A stretch of 16,621 nucleotides of DNA. It comes from Rhodospirillales bacterium. Lineage in GTDB: Bacteria > Pseudomonadota > Alphaproteobacteria > SMXQ01. Below are positions 13,901 through 16,621 of the stretch, piece by piece. Both the position numbers and the translations under genes were made by a program. The stretch is taken from contig JAHEKA010000007.1 in NCBI GenBank assembly GCA_024638585.1, forward strand, positions 1-16,621, written 5' to 3'. How positions within the stretch are numbered: the stretch's first letter is position 1; each line of letters begins with the position of its first letter. Below the pieces are notes generated by a model that worked only from the letters and a program-made list of their open reading frames with translations, ran no database searches and was not told the origin of the DNA.

Positions 13901-15304
13901 ATGACCGCGCGCGTCCTGGTTGTTGACGACCTTCCCACCAACGTCAAGGTGTTGGAAGCGAAGCTGACGGCCGAATATTTCACCGTCATCACCGCCACCA
14001 GCGGGGCCGAGGCCCTGGTCGCCGCCAAGGAAAATGCGCCGGATATCATTCTGCTCGATGTGATGATGCCGGAAATGGACGGCTTCGAGACCTGCCGCCG
14101 TTTGAAGGCGGATACCGAAACGGCCCATATCCCGGTGGTCATGGTGACGGCGCTGTCCGATATCTCCGACCGGGTGACCGGCCTGGAAGCCGGGGCCGAC
14201 GATTTCCTGACCAAGCCGGTCAACGACATCACCCTGTTTGCCCGCATCCGTTCCCTGGCCCGGATCAAGCGCGCCATCGACGAGTGGCGCATGCAGGAAG
14301 AGACTTACGGCCAATTGGGCGTCAGCGGCCAGGGAGGTGGCCTCGACCTGACCGACCATCCCACCGGGTCGGTGTTGTTGGTCGAGCCCGACGAGTACGT
14401 CGCGGAGCGCGTTTCCGGCGTGCTGGAAGAGGACGGGCAGACGGTCTCGTGCGTCCGCACCTCCGAGGAGGCATTGGGTGCCTTGACCCAAGGATTCGAA
14501 CTGGTGATCACCTCGCTGTATCTGGAAGACAGTGACGGGCTCCGGTTCTGCTCCCAGCTCCGCGCCTTGGAGGAATACCGGACCATGCCGGTCCTGCTGG
14601 TGATCGAGCCTGAGGAAGTGGGCGGCCTGGCCAAGGGGTTTGAGCTTGGCATCAATGACTATCTGGTGCGTCCGGTCGACGCCAACGAGCTCAAGGTGCG
14701 GGTGCGGACCCAATTGCGCCAGAAGCTCTATCGCGAGAACCTGCAGGAAAACTATCGTCACAGCCTGTCCCTGGCGCTTACCGACGATCTGACCGGTCTC
14801 TACAATCACCGCTATCTCACCGCCCATATGGACACCGCGTTGCGTCGTGCCGTCGCCAACGGCAAGCCGCTCAGCGTCTTGATGCTCGACATCGATTTCT
14901 TCAAGAAGGTCAACGATACCCACGGCCATGCGGTGGGCGATCAGGTGCTCAAGGAGATCGCCGCGCGCATGGGGCGCAGCATTCGCGAATTCGATACCGC
15001 GGCCCGGCGCGGCGGTGAGGAATTTGTGGTCGTGATGCCGGAATGCGCCATCGACGTGGCTGCCAACGTGGCCGAACGGCTGCGCCAGGTGATCGCCGAT
15101 ACCCCATTCTGCGTTGGCGATGGACAAGAGGTCCCGGTGACCGCCAGCATCGGGGTCGCTTCGCGCCAGGGCGATGATGACGCTCCTGATACCCTATTGG
15201 CCCGGGCCGATGAGGCGCTCTATGAGGCCAAGCGCCAGGGGCGCAACCGGGTCGAACTCGAGCCCGGCGCCAATGCCCAGTCCGGCCGCGTCGCCAACGG
15301 CTGA
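13901..15304 (+). CDS. pleD: PleD response regulator diguanylate cyclase
   Basis: A 467-residue protein with the PleD architecture: receiver 1 (1-120), a linker, degenerate receiver 2 (157-270) and a GGDEF domain (about 290-455). Receiver 1 has Asp53 (LLDVMMPEMDG), Thr83 (MVTAL) and Lys105 (LTKPVND). Receiver 2 lacks the acceptor: the aligned residue is Ser205 in LVITSLYLEDSDG, and the lysine is Arg257 in YLVRPVD, consistent with its role as a dimerisation adaptor in PleD. The cyclase active site is GGEEF (371-375) with Asp330 in MLDIDFFKKVNDTHGH, and the I-site REFD (362-365) lies five residues before it. Phosphorylated PleD makes cyclic di-GMP at a cell pole and drives polar development in Caulobacter. 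It follows divK by 4 bases and ends in a hairpin terminator. Confidence 0.97.
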   Translation: MTARVLVVDDLPTNVKVLEAKLTAEYFTVITATSGAEALVAAKENAPDIILLDVMMPEMDGFETCRRLKADTETAHIPVVMVTALSDISDRVTGLEAGADDFLTKPVNDITLFARIRSLARIKRAIDEWRMQEETYGQLGVSGQGGGLDLTDHPTGSVLLVEPDEYVAERVSGVLEEDGQTVSCVRTSEEALGALTQGFELVITSLYLEDSDGLRFCSQLRALEEYRTMPVLLVIEPEEVGGLAKGFELGINDYLVRPVDANELKVRVRTQLRQKLYRENLQENYRHSLSLALTDDLTGLYNHRYLTAHMDTALRRAVANGKPLSVLMLDIDFFKKVNDTHGHAVGDQVLKEIAARMGRSIREFDTAARRGGEEFVVVMPECAIDVAANVAERLRQVIADTPFCVGDGQEVPVTASIGVASRQGDDDAPDTLLARADEALYEAKRQGRNRVELEPGANAQSGRVANG

Positions 15305-15323
15305 GCTCCCCCAATACGCGCGA

Positions 15324-15343
15324 AAGCCGGCTTGCGCCGGCTT
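15324..15343. terminator. Hairpin terminator between pleD and rpmG
   Basis: A perfect 8-bp stem, aagccggc (15324-15331) and gccggctt (15336-15343), closes a 4-base loop 19 bases after the pleD stop. It is symmetric and lies between two convergent genes, so it may serve both. The T-run is minimal (CTT on each strand), typical of GC-rich alphaproteobacteria. Confidence 0.6.
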
Positions 15344-15376
15344 CCCATCAGGCTTTCCCTGAACCCCGGTTGGGGC

Positions 15377-15544
15377 CTATTTGATCTTATTTTCCTTGAA
15401 AATCACGTGCTTGCGGGCAACGGGATCGTATTTGCGCTTCTCCAGCTTCTCGGTCTGGGTGCGCGGGTTCTTCTTGGCCACGTAGAAATAGCCCGTGCCG
15501 GCGGTGGATTCCATCTTGATGACGATCGTATTTGCTTTGGCCAT
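15377..15544 (-). CDS. rpmG: 50S ribosomal protein L33
   Basis: A 55-residue L33 of the large ribosomal subunit, read on the minus strand from ATG (15542-15544) to TAG (15377-15379). It is lysine-rich, with MAKANTIVIKMESTAGTGYF, YVAKKNPRTQTEKLEKRKYD and VIFKENKIK, the standard bacterial L33 pattern. The zinc-binding CxxC pairs are absent, so this is the zinc-independent form. A taaggat ribosome binding site (15551-15557) lies 6 bases upstream. It has a good promoter of its own and converges on pleD. L33 near divK-pleD is an arrangement I recall from other alphaproteobacteria. Confidence 0.96.
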   Translation of the reverse strand: MAKANTIVIKMESTAGTGYFYVAKKNPRTQTEKLEKRKYDPVARKHVIFKENKIK

Positions 15545-15580
15545 GGCCTGATCCTTAGTAGCGCGCTGTCCTTCGGCGCG

Positions 15581-15608
15581 AAGATAGCCCTGTTGGCCGC
15601 CGTGTCAA
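15581..15608 (-). promoter_or_regulatory. Promoter of rpmG
   Basis: On the minus strand TTGACA (15603-15608) is followed after 16 bases by TATCTT (15581-15586), a perfect -35 and a 4/6 -10. The predicted start lies about 30 bases before the rpmG ATG. The -35 box overlaps the TGA stop codon of the upstream protease gene (15605-15607). Confidence 0.6.
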
Positions 15609-16621
15609 GGGGAAGGCGGCACCCTCTTTAGGTTGCTGACGGGCCGGGAATTCTTCTCCGTTGCCAGTTTGGGCGACGACATGCCGAGCATCCGCGCATA
15701 CAGGGTCCGATCGGTGAGGATTTCCAGGGCGATTTTGAGGTCGATCTCCGGTTTATCCAAGTCGTCGGGGCAGATCTCGCGGATTTCCCGGCGCCGGGAC
15801 GCATCGATCCGGGACAGGGTTCGCCAGAGTGTCAGCGTCGTCGCCGCGCGGCTGACCGAATGCTGCACTTGTTCACGAAGGTTCTTGTCCGCCGTCAGGG
15901 CAAGAGTGTCGGAGGTACAAACATTGGGGAACACGCCAAGTTGATCGAGGATATAGCCCGATGGTGCCCGGAAATGCGACCAGGTCAGGATCAGCTCGCC
16001 GTCGTTGGGCAGACGGCTGATGTTCTGGACCGTGCCCTTGCCATAGGAGTTCGTCCCCACGATCACGGCCCGGCCACGATCCTGCAGGGCCGAGGCCACG
16101 ATTTCCGCCGCCGAGGCGGATCCGCCATTGATCAGGACGACCAGGGGCACGCCGTCCGTGAGGTCCCGCCCGGTGGCGTTGAAACGCTGCACGCTCTCGG
16201 GATGGCGTCCGCCGGTGGTGAGAATGACGCCGCTGCGCAGGAACACGTCGGCAACCGCCACCGCCTGATCCAGCAATCCGCCCGGATTGCCGCGCAGATC
16301 CAGCACGATTCCCTCGGCCCGGTCGGCAGGTGCCCGGGTGATATTGGTGATGATTTCTTCAAAATCGCGGGCCGTGCGCTGGTTGAAGCTGGTGATTCGG
16401 ATCACGGCGACCCGTCCCTTGCGCTCGAATTCCACGGTCTGTGGGAAGATCAGGGCGCGTTTGAGGGTCGCGGAGATCGGATCGGAGCCGTCTTCGCGGC
16501 TCACGGTCAGGCTCACCAGGGTGCCCTCCAGGCCGCGCAGGCTCCAGATCACGTCATGGCGCGTCAGCCCTTCGATGGGCAGGCCGTCGATATGGGTGAT
16601 GACGTCACCGGCCTTGAGCGG
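15605..16621 (-). CDS. S41 C-terminal processing peptidase, C-terminal part (5' end outside window)
   Basis: The window holds the last 338 codons of a CtpA/Prc-type serine protease, which cleaves exported proteins near their C-termini. The frame is open to the window edge: it enters in a PDZ domain (LKAGDVITHIDGLPIEGL), passes VIRITSFN and GIVLDLRGNPGGLLDQAV, and carries the Ser-Lys dyad. The nucleophile is the second Ser of GGSASAAEI and the base is the Lys of SYGKGTVQ, 25 residues apart as in E. coli Prc and plant CtpA. GYILDQLGVFPNVCTSD ends the core. A C-terminal extension of about 100 residues follows, with a Cys in FPNVCTS and another in REICPDD that could pair, and a basic tail. Start and signal peptide lie outside the window. 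It is followed on the same strand by rpmG, which has its own promoter. Confidence 0.94.
   Translation of the reverse strand, partial: PLKAGDVITHIDGLPIEGLTRHDVIWSLRGLEGTLVSLTVSREDGSDPISATLKRALIFPQTVEFERKGRVAVIRITSFNQRTARDFEEIITNITRAPADRAEGIVLDLRGNPGGLLDQAVAVADVFLRSGVILTTGGRHPESVQRFNATGRDLTDGVPLVVLINGGSASAAEIVASALQDRGRAVIVGTNSYGKGTVQNISRLPNDGELILTWSHFRAPSGYILDQLGVFPNVCTSDTLALTADKNLREQVQHSVSRAATTLTLWRTLSRIDASRRREIREICPDDLDKPEIDLKIALEILTDRTLYARMLGMSSPKLATEKNSRPVSNLKRVPPSP

Noticed and set aside
13871..15127. 418-codon open frame on the minus strand opposite pleD
   Set aside because: Antisense to PleD, with a His/Gly/Gln-rich low-complexity translation and no recognisable domain.

Overview
The window is a GC-rich stretch of an alphaproteobacterial chromosome, most likely from the Rhodospirillales side of the class. 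The evidence is the gene set: divK-pleD followed by a convergent rpmG, a DUF1849/EipB protein, a short HdaA lacking the DnaA DNA-binding domain, a DUF2066 protein, an aa3-type cytochrome oxidase subunit IV micro-protein, and an AspRS with the His signature of the non-discriminating type. I see no phage, IS element, CRISPR array or tRNA. Coding density is high and every large gene belongs to a recognisable family, so this is core rather than accessory DNA.

Layout. Bases 1-1342 (+) hold the 3' end of leucyl aminopeptidase (pepA), holC (DNA polymerase III chi) and ndk. Bases 1368-3298 (-) hold purM, purN and a 43-residue cytochrome oxidase subunit IV. purM appears to use a rare ATT start. Divergent from purM, bases 3429-7234 (+) form a tightly overlapping operon: a DUF2066 exported protein, a CDP-alcohol phosphatidyltransferase resembling CRLS1-type cardiolipin synthase, an AI-2E/PerM membrane protein and HdaA. 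Bases 7275-8444 (-) are RNase D (rnd), convergent with hdaA and divergent from aspS (8596-10443, +). A SPOR-domain lipoprotein (10553-11359, +) follows, converging on a GGDEF diguanylate cyclase (11406-12149, -). After a 339-base gap with inverted repeats come eipB (+), then divK and pleD (+), a hairpin terminator, convergent rpmG (-), and the 3' part of an S41 C-terminal processing protease (-) that runs off the right edge.

How the genes relate. Two themes stand out. One is replication and cell-cycle control: holC, hdaA, divK and pleD, with a CtrA-like TTAA-N7-CTAA site upstream of divK. The other is the envelope: the cardiolipin synthase-like enzyme, AI-2E protein, SPOR lipoprotein, EipB and the S41 protease. 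The hdaA operon joins the two by placing a probable cardiolipin-forming enzyme beside a DnaA inactivator. Two diguanylate cyclases, PleD and the stand-alone GGDEF protein, both retain catalytic and inhibitory sites.

No clearly new system is present. The observations most worth checking are the ATT start of purM, the CtrA-like site at divK, the lipid/HdaA operon, a possible leaderless rnd transcript, and the spaced repeats upstream of eipB.
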